Counted from the first letter of the stretch, positions 1 through 8,440 are shown. The stretch is DNA of 64,000 nt from CATOSP01 sp965204715 (GCA_965204715.1 OZ242009.1:4246512-4310511); one strand, 5' to 3'. Made by a program: numbers and translations. The notes: generated by a model from the letters alone, not told the origin.

Positions 1-1
1 G

Positions 2-199
2 CTGGCCTCCCACGTGGAGCGCGCGGTGCGCCAGCTGGTGCCGCGGGAGCTTCGCTACGCCTCGGTGCTGCCGCATCCCACCCTGGACACCCAGCACGCG
101 CGGGACGCGGGAGACGCCCACCTGCAGGCGATATTCGACACCGTCCGGCCCATCAAGCGGATCGTCATCCCGATCCGGCTGCGGCTCGGTGTGGCGTAA
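2..199 (+). CDS. 3' end of a phage structural gene (partial)
   Basis: The reading frame is open from the left edge, so only the last 65 residues are present. The C-terminus is a run of basic and aliphatic residues ending IPIRLRLGVA. It sits directly upstream of the tail-tube-like gene, where P2-type contractile tail clusters carry the sheath gene, so a sheath C-terminus is possible, but the fragment is too short to assign. The phage origin comes from the following tail genes. Confidence 0.55.
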   Translation: MASHVERAVRQLVPRELRYASVLPHPTLDTQHARDAGDAHLQAIFDTVRPIKRIVIPIRLRLGVA

Positions 200-249
200 C
201 CAACACATGAAGCGTGGCCCCGGCCACGACCCGGACAGAGGAGCGGACC

Positions 250-780
250 ATGCCATACCAGAAGCGCAGGGCCTGGGCGAAAATCACCCTTGACGACGGC
301 TCGGTGGTGACCGGAGAGATCGCCAACGGCGACGAGCTCACCGACGACACCCTGTCATACACCCTCCCCGACATGGAGGTGGTGCTGGCGGAAATCCAGG
401 CCGGGAACTACATGAACGATTTCGCCGCCAGCGGGCTGGCGGCGCTGACCCTGGCCATGTCCCTGGTGTCGGCCTACGCCGCCCTCCTGGGCGGCCTGAA
501 CAAGCTCTACAGCTTCGAGATCGAGGAGCTGCTTGAGACGCCGGGCGACCCCTCGTCGACCACCGTGGTGCAGACCGCGGAGTGCGGCGGCATCCTCCGG
601 CGGGTCAGCCCCGGCACCTTCACCATGGGCGGCTCCGAGATACGGCCGACCACGCTGGAGTACCGGCTGCGGCGCTACAAGCTGGAGCAGGCGGGGATCG
701 GCGCGGCCATGTGGGACATCGACATCGACAAGAAGATATTCCAGCACATGGGCGAGGACATCTTCCCCACCTTCAGCTAG
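250..780 (+). CDS. Phage tail tube-like protein
   Basis: This 176-residue protein starts at ATG 250, with an AGAGGAG ribosome site just upstream; longer in-frame starts lack one. The C-terminal part (YKLEQAGIGAAMWDIDIDK) resembles the end of P2 gpFII-like major tail tube proteins, where a strand with RxYKL is followed by an EIDV-type segment. Its position just before a frameshifted chaperone and the tape measure gene is the conserved place for a tail tube gene. The alternative is an unrelated tail-completion protein; the family call rests on pattern similarity and order. Confidence 0.5.
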   Translation: MPYQKRRAWAKITLDDGSVVTGEIANGDELTDDTLSYTLPDMEVVLAEIQAGNYMNDFAASGLAALTLAMSLVSAYAALLGGLNKLYSFEIEELLETPGDPSSTTVVQTAECGGILRRVSPGTFTMGGSEIRPTTLEYRLRRYKLEQAGIGAAMWDIDIDKKIFQHMGEDIFPTFS

Positions 781-790
781 GAGACTGAGC

Positions 791-1324
791 ATGGACCAGC
801 CCACGGTGGCCCACTACCGCAAGGCCCACGCGGAGCTTCCCGCCTGGGGCGAGGCCGTCTGCCAGGCGACCCTAGACCGCCACGTCATCGGCCAGCTGAC
901 CGGGGAGGCCTACCGGAAGCTGGCCCGGCTGCCCCTCCGCGAGTACCGGACCATGCTGGACGAGCTGGCGGCCCTGACCATGCCGCCCCCGGTGCGGGTC
1001 AGGGGCACCGGCCCGTGGGAGGTCTTCCGCTGCGGCTGCTGCCGCACCTGCGGGATCATCTGCACCTGCCGGGACCCCGGCTGCGAATGCGGGGCCGAGA
1101 CCCTCTGCACCGTCCGCGTGACCTACGCCCAGGACCTGGAGACCGTCGCGCCCCACGGCCCGGTGGACAGCTTCCGCCTCGTGGAGGTGGTGACCGGCCT
1201 GGACATCTCCGGGTGGCCCTACGGGGAATACCGGGTCGTGGACTCCGTCATCGGGAGGTCCATCGACAGCCCTTTCTATCCCTGGACGCCCGCCGCATCC
1301 CCATCCCCAACTGGGGACAACTGA
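791..1324 (+). CDS. Tail assembly chaperone, zero-frame product (lambda G / P2 E position)
   Basis: This 177-residue protein starts at ATG 791, ten bases after the tail-tube stop. Residues about 78-105 hold a dense cysteine cluster (CGCC, CGIICTC, CECG), unusual for a tail chaperone and possibly metal binding. It lies between the tube-like and tape measure genes, the place occupied by lambda G/GT and P2 E/E+E'. Near its 3' end is a perfect -1 slippery heptamer, after which the -1 frame stays open to the base before the tape measure gene. Those chaperones bind the tape measure protein during tail assembly; the role here is inferred from position and the frameshift signal. Confidence 0.6.
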   Translation: MDQPTVAHYRKAHAELPAWGEAVCQATLDRHVIGQLTGEAYRKLARLPLREYRTMLDELAALTMPPPVRVRGTGPWEVFRCGCCRTCGIICTCRDPGCECGAETLCTVRVTYAQDLETVAPHGPVDSFRLVEVVTGLDISGWPYGEYRVVDSVIGRSIDSPFYPWTPAASPSPTGDN

Positions 1325-1434
1325 TCCGCATTCTCTCCCGCCTGGGCCGCGCCGGGGTGATGACCGTGGGCGAGGGCCTGGCGCTCCCCCTTTCCACCGT
1401 CATGCAGGTGTGGGCCCTGAACAAGCCGGACTGA
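791..1434 (+). CDS. Predicted -1 frameshift fusion of the tail assembly chaperone
   Basis: Slippage on CCCTTTC at 1270-1276 changes the zero-frame codons CCT-TTC to CCC-TTT and continues in the -1 frame as LSLDARRIPIPNWGQLIRIL to the TGA at 1432-1434, giving about 214 residues. The extension is helical, rich in Leu and Trp, and ends one base before the tape measure ATG, as GT-type extensions do. The zero frame reads only 16 more codons past the heptamer. Frameshifting itself is inferred; the heptamer and the open -1 frame are seen directly. Confidence 0.6.
1270..1276 (+). promoter_or_regulatory. -1 programmed frameshift site CCCTTTC
   Basis: The heptamer fits X XXY YYZ exactly, with X=C, Y=T and Z=C, in the correct zero-frame phase. 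A small TCCCC/GGGGA hairpin (1304-1317) lies 27 bases downstream, which is too far for a typical stimulator. Confidence 0.6.
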
Positions 1435-1435
1435 C

Positions 1436-3424
1436 ATGGTAAGCAGGTCTCTCTCGTACGCCATAAAGCTCCAGGGGGAAACGGACCCGAGCCTCCCCAG
1501 GGCCTTCGGGTCGGTTTCCCGCGAGCTGCGCCAGACCCAGGAGGACATCGGCCGGGTCCGCGAGACCCAGCAGCGGCTCAACCGGGAGCTGCGGGGCGTG
1601 GAGCGGGGGTCCGAGGAATACGAGCGGATCCAGGGGGAGATCGAGCAGACCCGCCGGGACATCTCCCGGCTCACCGGCCAGCTCGACCGGCAGCAGGACT
1701 CCTGGCGGCGGCTCAACGAACGCTCCGACCGGTACCGCAACATCACCCTGGGCGGCTTCGCGGCCCTGGGCGCGGGCGTCGGGGGGCTGATACTCCAGAT
1801 CGACCGTCTGGGCGAGAGCAGCGCGCAGATCCTCTCCATCTCCAACGCCACCGGCCTGGCGGTGGAGGAGGTGGAGCGGCTCCAGCGGGTCGTCGGCCTG
1901 GTCGGACAGGACCTGGACATCGGCGATTTCAACGAGCTGAGCATCCGGCTGGGGGAGATCCGCCAGGAGGCGGAGAAGGAGACCCCGGCGCGGGGCGCCC
2001 TGGAGGCCCTGGGCCTGACCGCCCGTGACGTCTCAACGCGGGACCTGCCGCTGATCATCGAGCGGCTCCAGCAGGTGGGAGACGTGCAGCGGAGGGCCTT
2101 CCTTGCCGACGAGATACTGGGCGGCACCCTGGCCGAGCGGCTGATACCGGCGCTGGACATCCCCCAGGAGCAGCTGGACCGGCTGAACGAAGTCCCGGCC
2201 ATCACCAGGGAGCAGCGGGAGCAGTTCGCGGCCGCCAGGGTGGACCTGCAGCGGTTCAAGCAGAGCTTCGAGCTGACCGGCGCGGCGGTGGGCAGCGCCT
2301 TCCTGCCCCGGATGACCGAGGCCCTGGACGCGGTGCAGCCGCTGGTTATCGGGTTTGCGAACTTCGCCAGCGAGCACCCCAACGTGCTGGCGGCGCTGGC
2401 CGCGATCGCGGCGGCCACCGTGACCCTGACCGGGATCATCTGGGCCGCGAACACGGCGCGGGCCGTGGCGGCCGCCCTGACGCCCGGCGTGGGCTGGGCG
2501 GCCCTGGGGGCCGCCGCCGTCATCGGCGGGGGAGTGTTCGCCGCCGGAGCGGCCGCCCTGGGCCAGGGGCGCTCCGCGCTGGCCGAGGGATTCGACGCCC
2601 AGGAGCGTCTCACCAGCGGGGTTGAGCAGGCGGCCTACCAGGGCACCCGGGAAGGCGGACAGGAGACCGCCGACGCCCTGATGCGCTCCCAGGAGCGCAC
2701 CCTGGAGAACATCCTGCCCCGCTTCGAGTGCCTGGAGGAGCGGATCGACCGCCAGGGAGAGGCGACGGAAGGGCAGGGGGTCCCCCCGGAGCGAAGGCTG
2801 CCGCCTCCCTCGTCGCCCGCGATACCGGACGTCCCGGAGGAGGACCTGTTCGTCCAGCTCCCGGTGCGCATCGAGCCGGGATCGGACCGGGAAGGGGAGA
2901 TGTCCGACCTTGAGCGGCATTTCGCCCTCAGCCGGCAGCGCCGTGTGCTGGCGGTGCTGGACGACATCGCGGCCAACGACGCGCCGGTGCCGACGAGCGA
3001 GATAGTCTCCCTGCGGCAGCCACTGGACGAGCGGGACCTGGTGGCGCTGTCGCGGCTGGAGCCCAACCGGGGGCTGCGGTCGGAGCTGAATGACCGGGCG
3101 CGGCGGCTGGACTTCGCGCCCAGTCCCTGGGAGCGGGAGACGCCGCCCGGGCGGCGGGAGTTCACCCCGGCCCAGCGGGCTTTCGACGAGGCCCTGGGGC
3201 AGCGGCAGGCGGAGCCGGTCCAGCGGGATTTGACCCCGGCCCAGCGGGCCTTCGGCCAGGCCCTTGACCAGCAGTACCGCGGGGGCGACACCATCCGCCA
3301 TGGGGATACGGTCCAGGGAGATACGATCATCTACCAGACCAATAACATCCAGACCACTCAGACCGCCGAGGAGGTGATCGCCGAGATGCGCGACGCCGAG
3401 CGGCGGGCGGCCAGGGGCGAATGA
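1436..3424 (+). CDS. Phage tail tape measure protein
   Basis: This 662-residue protein is the longest in the phage module. Residues 25-100 form a heptad-rich coiled coil with many Gln, Arg and Glu. Hydrophobic Ala/Gly-rich segments near 103-125 and 305-380 alternate with helical stretches, as in tape measure proteins that fix tail length and line the tube lumen. The C-terminal third is proline and arginine rich and holds a near-repeat, FTPAQRAFDEALGQR and LTPAQRAFGQALDQQ. It starts one base after the chaperone extension stop and its TGA overlaps the next ATG. Lengths of 600-1000 residues are common for the family. Confidence 0.85.
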   Translation: MVSRSLSYAIKLQGETDPSLPRAFGSVSRELRQTQEDIGRVRETQQRLNRELRGVERGSEEYERIQGEIEQTRRDISRLTGQLDRQQDSWRRLNERSDRYRNITLGGFAALGAGVGGLILQIDRLGESSAQILSISNATGLAVEEVERLQRVVGLVGQDLDIGDFNELSIRLGEIRQEAEKETPARGALEALGLTARDVSTRDLPLIIERLQQVGDVQRRAFLADEILGGTLAERLIPALDIPQEQLDRLNEVPAITREQREQFAAARVDLQRFKQSFELTGAAVGSAFLPRMTEALDAVQPLVIGFANFASEHPNVLAALAAIAAATVTLTGIIWAANTARAVAAALTPGVGWAALGAAAVIGGGVFAAGAAALGQGRSALAEGFDAQERLTSGVEQAAYQGTREGGQETADALMRSQERTLENILPRFECLEERIDRQGEATEGQGVPPERRLPPPSSPAIPDVPEEDLFVQLPVRIEPGSDREGEMSDLERHFALSRQRRVLAVLDDIAANDAPVPTSEIVSLRQPLDERDLVALSRLEPNRGLRSELNDRARRLDFAPSPWERETPPGRREFTPAQRAFDEALGQRQAEPVQRDLTPAQRAFGQALDQQYRGGDTIRHGDTVQGDTIIYQTNNIQTTQTAEEVIAEMRDAERRAARGE

Positions 3425-3888
3425 TCCTCCGCACCGGGACCGCCAGCATCGACCTTGCCGTCATGGGCCAGGAGAACCATGACCGGGGCACGCCGGTGCG
3501 CCTGGCCGTGGTACTGCTGACCGACGGGAGCTGGGGCCTCCAGCCCAGGGGCCGGGGAGCGCCGGTCCGCAACTTCCGCGGCGCCTTCTTCCCGGACACC
3601 CCGGCCGAGGCCGAGTGGGACCGCCTCATGGAGGCGCTGACAATGCCCATGGACCTGGTCAGCGTCCGGGACGGCGTTGAGACGGTGATCGCCCGGGGCT
3701 ACGTCTCCGGCACCCCCCGCCTGGAGGACCCCGACGTGCGCAACGGGATCCCGGTGTTCAGGCGCTGGCGGTTCGCCTTCACCGAGCGGCCGCCCTCGGC
3801 GCTGCCCGAACCGCCCGCCGACAACCTCCCGCCGCCGGACACCGGCGTTGGCAACGTCGGCGACCCCTTCGAGGAGGACGCCCTGTGA
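3421..3888 (+). CDS. Phage tail protein of unknown function
   Basis: This 155-residue protein overlaps the tape measure stop by four bases (ATGA), so translation is probably coupled. It is predicted beta-rich with a C-terminal proline-rich tail. The place directly after the tape measure gene is where tail completion or distal tail proteins are encoded (gpU in P2), and the length fits gpU, but I see no motif that settles it. The function is inferred from order only. Confidence 0.6.
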   Translation: MILRTGTASIDLAVMGQENHDRGTPVRLAVVLLTDGSWGLQPRGRGAPVRNFRGAFFPDTPAEAEWDRLMEALTMPMDLVSVRDGVETVIARGYVSGTPRLEDPDVRNGIPVFRRWRFAFTERPPSALPEPPADNLPPPDTGVGNVGDPFEEDAL

Positions 3889-5333
3889 TGGCCGACCGCG
3901 TCATGCCCTACACCGATGCCGACCTGCTCCCGGCGCGCCCGCGGGAGAGGAAGGCCCACGTGGGTCGCATCGTCTCCGCCCCCGTCCAGGTCCGCCGCGG
4001 CGAGTGGCGCTATGACGTCGAGATCGCCAACCCGGCCACGGGCCGGGACTACACCGTCTGCGGGGTGCGCGAGCTGGTGAACCCGGCGGCGCCCTCCGCC
4101 GCGGGACGGCTCGGCCCCGGCGACGTGGTCCAGGTACAGCAGTCCAGCCGCAGCCTCTGGGAGATCGTTGGCGTGGTCCCTTCGCCGGAGCGCTGGGCAT
4201 CTGAGGACCCGCCCGTCCAGCTCCAGTCGGGGGACTCGGAGACGGTGCTTTCCCCGGACGGGGCGCGGACCGGCGTCGAAGGGGACGAATTCCACGGCCT
4301 GTCCGCGGACTCGGACGGCGCGGTCAGGCTGGACGGAACAATGGTCCGCGCCGAGGGCGGCATGGGAGTCGCCATTCTGGGGCCGGGGTTCCGCATCGGG
4401 ACGCAGGTCCCGGCCGGGGACCTGCCAAATGACGAGCTGCTGGTCTACGCCGGTAAGCTCCGCCTGCACGCCGAGGAGGAGTCGGGCGGCAACGCGGTTG
4501 GAATCCAGATCGAGCTGAGCGACGAGGGCCTCGCGGTACTGGACGCCGCTGGGAGCGGTCCGGGGGCGTACCACCTGGCCCTGGTGGACTCGGCCCGGTG
4601 GGCCAGCGCCTCGTCGGGCCAGAGGGACATCGACGGCGTAACCTGGGGCCAACTCCGCTCCCTGCTGAAGGTCATCGGCTCAGCAAGGGTCTCCAGTTCC
4701 CTTGTCACTTCCCTGGGTCTGGGCAGCCCGGTGGGCACAGTGAGACCGCCGTCCAGGGCGCTCCCGCCGGCCCCGCCCCTGGAGGCCCCGGCCAACCGGC
4801 GGGTGACCGGCGGGAGGACCTTCGCCTGGGACGCCGTCGCGGGCGCGGGGGAATACCTGCTGCGCATGGCGGGCCACCGGGAAAAGGCGGACCCGTACCC
4901 CGCCGCCATCGAGTACCGGACCGCCGCCGCATTGAAGAGCTTCGCCGCCTATGTCCAGCCGCCCCTGGGCGGCGCGGAACGGGTCTTCTGGGAGCCGGAC
5001 CGCATCGCGGCCGCCGCCACCGGCCTGACCAGCCGCCTGGTGTCATCGGCTCCCTACGCCTCGGCGTCCCTGACGGCAACCGCAACGGGCCGAAGGCCCT
5101 CCGGCCCCGGAGACGCGGCGTCAACTATCATGGCCGTCATCGGGGAGCAACAGGTGCGGACGCTGCCCGCGGGAGCGCCCAGGGCGGCAAGCCCGCCGGA
5201 CATGCACACCGTGACGGCCCTGGTCTGGTCGGTGACCGCCCTGCCCGCCGACCCCGCCGCCAACTCCCCGTCCGCGCCGGTCCACGAGATCATGGTCTAC
5301 CTGCAGACGAAGGTGGGGGTGGTCTTCGCCTGA
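3885..5333 (+). CDS. Phage baseplate or tail-spike-like protein
   Basis: This 482-residue protein overlaps the previous stop by four bases. The N-terminal 110 residues look like a small beta-barrel (HVGRIVSAPVQVRRGEWRYD...VVQVQQSSRSLWEIVG), as in OB-fold domains of baseplate hub proteins. A segment near 305-335 (RRVTGGRTFAWDAVAGAGEY) resembles a fibronectin type III strand pattern. It fits a baseplate component between the tape measure and fibre genes. No enzyme motif is visible. Confidence 0.55.
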   Translation: MMADRVMPYTDADLLPARPRERKAHVGRIVSAPVQVRRGEWRYDVEIANPATGRDYTVCGVRELVNPAAPSAAGRLGPGDVVQVQQSSRSLWEIVGVVPSPERWASEDPPVQLQSGDSETVLSPDGARTGVEGDEFHGLSADSDGAVRLDGTMVRAEGGMGVAILGPGFRIGTQVPAGDLPNDELLVYAGKLRLHAEEESGGNAVGIQIELSDEGLAVLDAAGSGPGAYHLALVDSARWASASSGQRDIDGVTWGQLRSLLKVIGSARVSSSLVTSLGLGSPVGTVRPPSRALPPAPPLEAPANRRVTGGRTFAWDAVAGAGEYLLRMAGHREKADPYPAAIEYRTAAALKSFAAYVQPPLGGAERVFWEPDRIAAAATGLTSRLVSSAPYASASLTATATGRRPSGPGDAASTIMAVIGEQQVRTLPAGAPRAASPPDMHTVTALVWSVTALPADPAANSPSAPVHEIMVYLQTKVGVVFA

Positions 5334-6451
5334 TGCCCCTGTACATCTCAACCGTCAGGACCCCGCCCAGCTCGGCCTCCGCCGTCCTGAACTCCAGCGC
5401 CCAGCAGAACCGGGCCACCACGGTGTGGGAGACGGATACCCTGTTCGCCGTGCCGGAGGCCGTTGCCGACTGGCACGACCGGCCGTTGCCCCTGCACGGC
5501 GGGGAACCGCTCAACCCGCCGGAGGGCGACGCGGAGGACACGCTGCCCGCCTTCGGACGCTGGAAGCCCCTGCGCACCGGCAGGCGGCGCGACGGCGAGA
5601 AGTGGGTCCAGACCACCTACTGGGGGCGGGTGCGCGAGGCGCGCCGGGAGACCCTGGCGGGGCTGCTCACCGGCCGGGACCACATGCTGGCCCAGGCGAA
5701 GCGGCTGACCAGGTTCGCCTACCGGCAGCCGGATGAGGATGTGGAGGACATAACCGGGGCGCCCCTGTCCATCGACGGGGCCAGGACCAACACCCTGGGG
5801 CTGTGGAACCACATCCTGCGGAACGTCCCGTCCGGCCCCTACAGCCTGCTGTCCCTGCCGCTGGAATCGACCCTCGACAGCGGCGCGCCGCTGATGGACC
5901 TGTACATCCTGCCGGACCTGAACGCCGCCGAGACCAATGACCTGAACACCCTGGTCGACGTTCTGGCCGGCTACCAGCTCGTGCTCGACCCCAGTCCCAC
6001 CGCGCCCCTCGGGACCCTGGCCTTCGTTTTGGACGCGGTGAGCGAGCGGGAGCTGCCAACGCCCATCGACTGGTCGGAGGAGGAGGTCCTGGTGGACCCG
6101 GACGACCAGCCCATTGCCTGCGACTACCTGGATGGGGACGCCCGGGTGCAGACCCTGACCCTGCCGGAACCCGCGGCGGACAGCCCGGCGGCGCTCCGCG
6201 TCAGGGAACCGGCGGGGTCCAGGGCCGAGGCGGAGCTGGAGATCGCCCTGCAGCGGGCAGTACTCGCCGCCGAACGGCTGACGTCCGGGGCGCGGCTGCT
6301 GATCAACCCTTCCATGCGGCCCCTGGACGCGGTGCGCGCCGCGGGCCACGTCTGGGTCGTGACCAGGGCAACCCACCGCTGGCCCGCCGGGGAGAACCAG
6401 GCGGAGACGACGGACCTGCAACTGCGGGCCGTGAGAAAACTGGAGGAGTAG
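5333..6451 (+). CDS. Phage minor tail or baseplate protein
   Basis: This 372-residue protein starts at ATG 5333 within TGATG, sharing one base with the previous stop. The longer in-frame opening upstream is a shadow of the previous gene. Arginine-rich segments and a beta-rich C-terminal half (RPLDAVRAAGHVWVVTRATH) are visible, but no domain that I recognise. The tight coupling to the two preceding genes says it belongs to the same tail-tip assembly. Confidence 0.6.
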   Translation: MPLYISTVRTPPSSASAVLNSSAQQNRATTVWETDTLFAVPEAVADWHDRPLPLHGGEPLNPPEGDAEDTLPAFGRWKPLRTGRRRDGEKWVQTTYWGRVREARRETLAGLLTGRDHMLAQAKRLTRFAYRQPDEDVEDITGAPLSIDGARTNTLGLWNHILRNVPSGPYSLLSLPLESTLDSGAPLMDLYILPDLNAAETNDLNTLVDVLAGYQLVLDPSPTAPLGTLAFVLDAVSERELPTPIDWSEEEVLVDPDDQPIACDYLDGDARVQTLTLPEPAADSPAALRVREPAGSRAEAELEIALQRAVLAAERLTSGARLLINPSMRPLDAVRAAGHVWVVTRATHRWPAGENQAETTDLQLRAVRKLEE

Positions 6452-6453
6452 AC

Positions 6454-6744
6454 ATGCCGAAAATAGTGCTGATCAACGTATCGGAGTTGGCCGGGGACGG
6501 TATCGAGGTCTTCCGCCACGACGACACCGGCCTGGAGCGCCCCCCTCTCAAACCCGGCGAGCAGATCGAGGTCGAGATCGGGGACGGAGAGGAGATCGAC
6601 GTGCGGGTGGCCGGCGTTGGGCCGGGCGGCGGACGGAGATGGGACTGGGACGTGTCGGCGAAGCGGGTCCAGCGCAGGAAGCGCGGGGCGGCGGCCGAGG
6701 AAGAGGATTCCGGAGAGACGGCGGAGACCCCGGACGACGGTTAG
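6454..6744 (+). CDS. Small phage protein, acidic tail
   Basis: This 96-residue protein starts two bases after the previous stop. It has a beta-rich N-terminal two thirds, a short basic patch (KRVQRRKRG) and a very acidic C-terminus (AEEEDSGETAETPDDG). I do not recognise it. It is the last gene of the coupled tail operon before a ribosome-site-preceded exported protein. Confidence 0.6.
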   Translation: MPKIVLINVSELAGDGIEVFRHDDTGLERPPLKPGEQIEVEIGDGEEIDVRVAGVGPGGGRRWDWDVSAKRVQRRKRGAAAEEEDSGETAETPDDG

Positions 6745-6802
6745 GGCCGCCGGTTGCAGCATCCGGGGCCGTCAACTCACAACCAATATTGGAGGTTCTC
6801 CT

Positions 6803-7282
6803 GTGAAAATCGCCAAAGTGATCATCCCCGTCCTCGCAATGTTTCTCATCGGAGCGGGCGCCCTGGCCTGGGCCGCGAACAGCGCTCCGGCGGACCACGT
6901 CCACTGGACGTGCCACGTCACGCCGGGATCCGGGGCGGACGGCCCGCCGCTGTGGACCTGCCACGCTGATCCCGATGACTGGGCCGCGGCATACGTCCCG
7001 ACGCCGACGCCAACACCCACGCCGGAGCCGCAGCCTGAACCCACTGCCACGCCTGAACCATCAACCGCGCCCGCATCCGGCCCGGCCCCTGAGCCTTCTC
7101 CCACGCCGGCACCGGCGCTCACCACAGGCGCGACCGACCATACCGGCGCTGGAGCCGATGACGGGGTGACCTACCTGCAGGACCCGCGGTTCCCCGGCCA
7201 GTCCTTCGCCTTCAATCCCGACGGGCAGTGCTGGGTGGGATGGACGCCGCCGCCGGGCTACACCGGGCACCCGGGCTGCTGA
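6803..7282 (+). CDS. Exported or membrane-anchored protein with Pro/Thr linker
   Basis: This 159-residue protein starts at GTG 6803, eight bases after GGAGG; in-frame ATGs upstream are shadow. A signal peptide or membrane anchor spans residues 1-25 (KIAKVIIPVLAMFLIGAGAL). Two similar short motifs follow (HWTCHVTPG, LWTCHADPD), then a low-complexity PTPTPEPQPEP linker of about 55 residues and a C-terminal segment with two cysteines (QCWVGWTPPPGYTGHPGC). The architecture suggests a surface protein made by the lysogen or a tail-tip accessory. The function is unknown. Confidence 0.65.
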   Translation: MKIAKVIIPVLAMFLIGAGALAWAANSAPADHVHWTCHVTPGSGADGPPLWTCHADPDDWAAAYVPTPTPTPTPEPQPEPTATPEPSTAPASGPAPEPSPTPAPALTTGATDHTGAGADDGVTYLQDPRFPGQSFAFNPDGQCWVGWTPPPGYTGHPGC

Positions 7283-7322
7283 CCAACGACCGGTAATGAT
7301 TGATGATGAGGAGTAGATACCG

Positions 7323-7694
7323 ATGGCGAAGTATGAGGTTGACCCGGTTGTTGAAATCCAGCGGGTCCTGGGACAGGGCGCCGCACGGAAGGTGATGCGG
7401 GCCATTGAAGGGGGCCGTCTCAGCCCGGGACGGCTGGCGCGCCTGGCGGAGGGGTTCAGCGCCGCGGCGGTACGGCTGAAGGAACGGGCCCGCGAGTCCG
7501 TGGTCCTGGACCAGGGCAGGGCAATCGACTTCGGCGTGGTGTTCAGCTTCCGGAAAGGCTACGTCCGGGAGTCCCTGGACCAGAAGGCGGCCAAATTGGC
7601 GCTGCCCAGGTCGGAGTACCCTGAACTGTACTCGGAAGCCGAGGTCGAGGAGACCATCCAGATCAGCGTGGGACCGGCCCCGGAATCGGGCTGA
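7323..7694 (+). CDS. Hypothetical prophage protein
   Basis: This 123-residue protein begins at ATG 7323 behind a GAGGAG site. The N-terminal 60 residues are predicted helical and basic (QGAARKVMRAIEGGRLSPGR); the rest is mixed. No family is recognised. Its stop abuts the stop of the convergent DUF2513-like gene with no gap. Confidence 0.55.
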   Translation: MAKYEVDPVVEIQRVLGQGAARKVMRAIEGGRLSPGRLARLAEGFSAAAVRLKERARESVVLDQGRAIDFGVVFSFRKGYVRESLDQKAAKLALPRSEYPELYSEAEVEETIQISVGPAPESG

Positions 7695-7931
7695 TCACTC
7701 CCGGCGCCGCAGCCGCTCCAGCTCCTCGTGGCCCGCCCAGGTGAGCCTGACCATGTTGCGGGGAGCAACGGGATTGCACTGGACGAACCCGGCGTCCCGG
7801 CAGAGGTAGACGTGGTACTCGACCTGGCCGGGCGTGTAGCCCTCGATCTCCGGGGGCGCCATCTCCCGGCCTGTGCCGTGGCATTCCAGGTGCTCCAGCA
7901 GCTTCAGGACCAGGTCCATGTAGCGTTTCAC
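7695..7931 (-). CDS. DUF2513-like small protein
   Basis: This 78-residue protein starts at GTG 7931, preceded by a GAAGGGGGAAGG site; an upstream in-frame ATG has none. The pattern KRYMDLVLKLLEHLE at the N-terminus, EGYTPGQVEYHVYLCRDAGFV in the middle and RLTWAGHEELERLR at the end matches the DUF2513 layout, a winged-helix-like family of phage and mobile-element proteins with no firmly established role. It runs leftward, opposite to the tail operon, and diverges from the gene at 7988. A small regulator is the likeliest role, by inference. Confidence 0.7.
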   Translation of the reverse strand: MKRYMDLVLKLLEHLECHGTGREMAPPEIEGYTPGQVEYHVYLCRDAGFVQCNPVAPRNMVRLTWAGHEELERLRRRE

Positions 7932-7960
7932 GCCTTCCCCCTTCGGTGGGCTGCCTGAAA

Positions 7961-7966
7961 TATAAT
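7961..7966 (+). promoter_or_regulatory. Perfect -10 box TATAAT
   Basis: TATAAT is followed by GCCGGGG and then by the AAGGAGG site and ATG of the gene at 7988. No good -35 box is seen. The same TATAAT/TACAAT plus G/C-rich start region recurs upstream of other prophage and host genes. Confidence 0.5.
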
Positions 7967-7987
7967 GCCGGGGAAGGAGGTGTTGCA

Positions 7988-8176
7988 ATGAAAGTCCGTT
8001 ACTATCATGTCCGGCTCGGAGACCAGGAGGGCCGGCTCTCTGACCTGATGGTCATCCGCGCCGATGAGATGGTCAAGGTACAGTACGGGTACAACTTCAA
8101 GATTGGCGACACGGTGGTCGGCCAGATCACCGGCTCAGTGGCCATCTGGTGGTTCACCGAGAAGGAGGAGGAGTAG
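7988..8176 (+). CDS. Small prophage protein, paralogue of the gene at 9008
   Basis: This 62-residue protein starts at ATG 7988 behind a strong GGAAGGAGG. Its C-terminal motif GQITGSVAIWWFTEKEEE matches AEVSGNVAAWWMEEEVQ in the protein at 9008-9229, and both share an N-terminal FRLG/VRLG and a central ADxM. The two are diverged copies of one small beta-rich family that I cannot name. It has its own -10 box and a downstream intrinsic terminator, so it is probably a separately expressed lysogeny-region gene. Confidence 0.6.
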   Translation: MKVRYYHVRLGDQEGRLSDLMVIRADEMVKVQYGYNFKIGDTVVGQITGSVAIWWFTEKEEE

Positions 8177-8271
8177 CGTTTCCCTCGTGAGCGGGCCATA
8201 TGGCTTGCCGGAGGGGTGTGATAGAATGCCCCGGCAGCGCCTCTTGTCCGGCCTGTATCCTCCTATCAGCG

Positions 8272-8300
8272 CCCCGGAAGTGTCCGCCTTCCGGGGTTTT
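8272..8300 (+). terminator. Intrinsic terminator
   Basis: A perfect 9-bp stem CCCCGGAAG/CTTCCGGGG with a 7-base loop is followed by TTTT. It would end the transcript of the gene at 7988. A TAGAAT box at 8222-8227 could also start a transcript of about 65 bases ending here. Confidence 0.75.
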
Positions 8301-8383
8301 CATTTGCCCTTGCCAAGGGTGTTGATGCGCCCGGCGCGGCGGGGGTATCATCCCGGCGCGGTCCCGTGGGTTTATCGGGACCT

Positions 8384-8425
8384 GGCCCCGGAAGCGGTGC
8401 CGGACGCTTCCGGGGCCGTTTTATT
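8384..8425 (+). terminator. Strong intrinsic terminator
   Basis: A perfect 12-bp stem GGCCCCGGAAGC/GCTTCCGGGGCC with a 10-base loop is followed by GTTTTATT. A TATCAT box (8347-8352) lies about 30 bases upstream. The stem shares the CCCCGGAAG core with the terminator at 8272, suggesting duplication. Confidence 0.8.
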
Positions 8426-8427
8426 GG

Positions 8428-8433
8428 TATAAT
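8428..8433 (+). promoter_or_regulatory. -10 box of a probable leaderless transcript
   Basis: TATAAT, preceded by TTGG, lies seven bases before the ATG at 8441. Transcription would start at or next to that A, leaving no room for a ribosome site. Confidence 0.6.
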
Positions 8434-8440
8434 CCGGGGC

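Noticed and set aside
1304..1317. Hairpin TCCCC/GGGGA as a frameshift stimulator
   Set aside because: It starts 27 bases after the slip site, while stimulators usually lie 5-9 bases downstream.
7010..7130. Short repeats in the gene at 6803 as a possible repeat array
   Set aside because: They encode a Pro/Thr/Glu linker with irregular units, which is protein low complexity and not a CRISPR or other DNA array.
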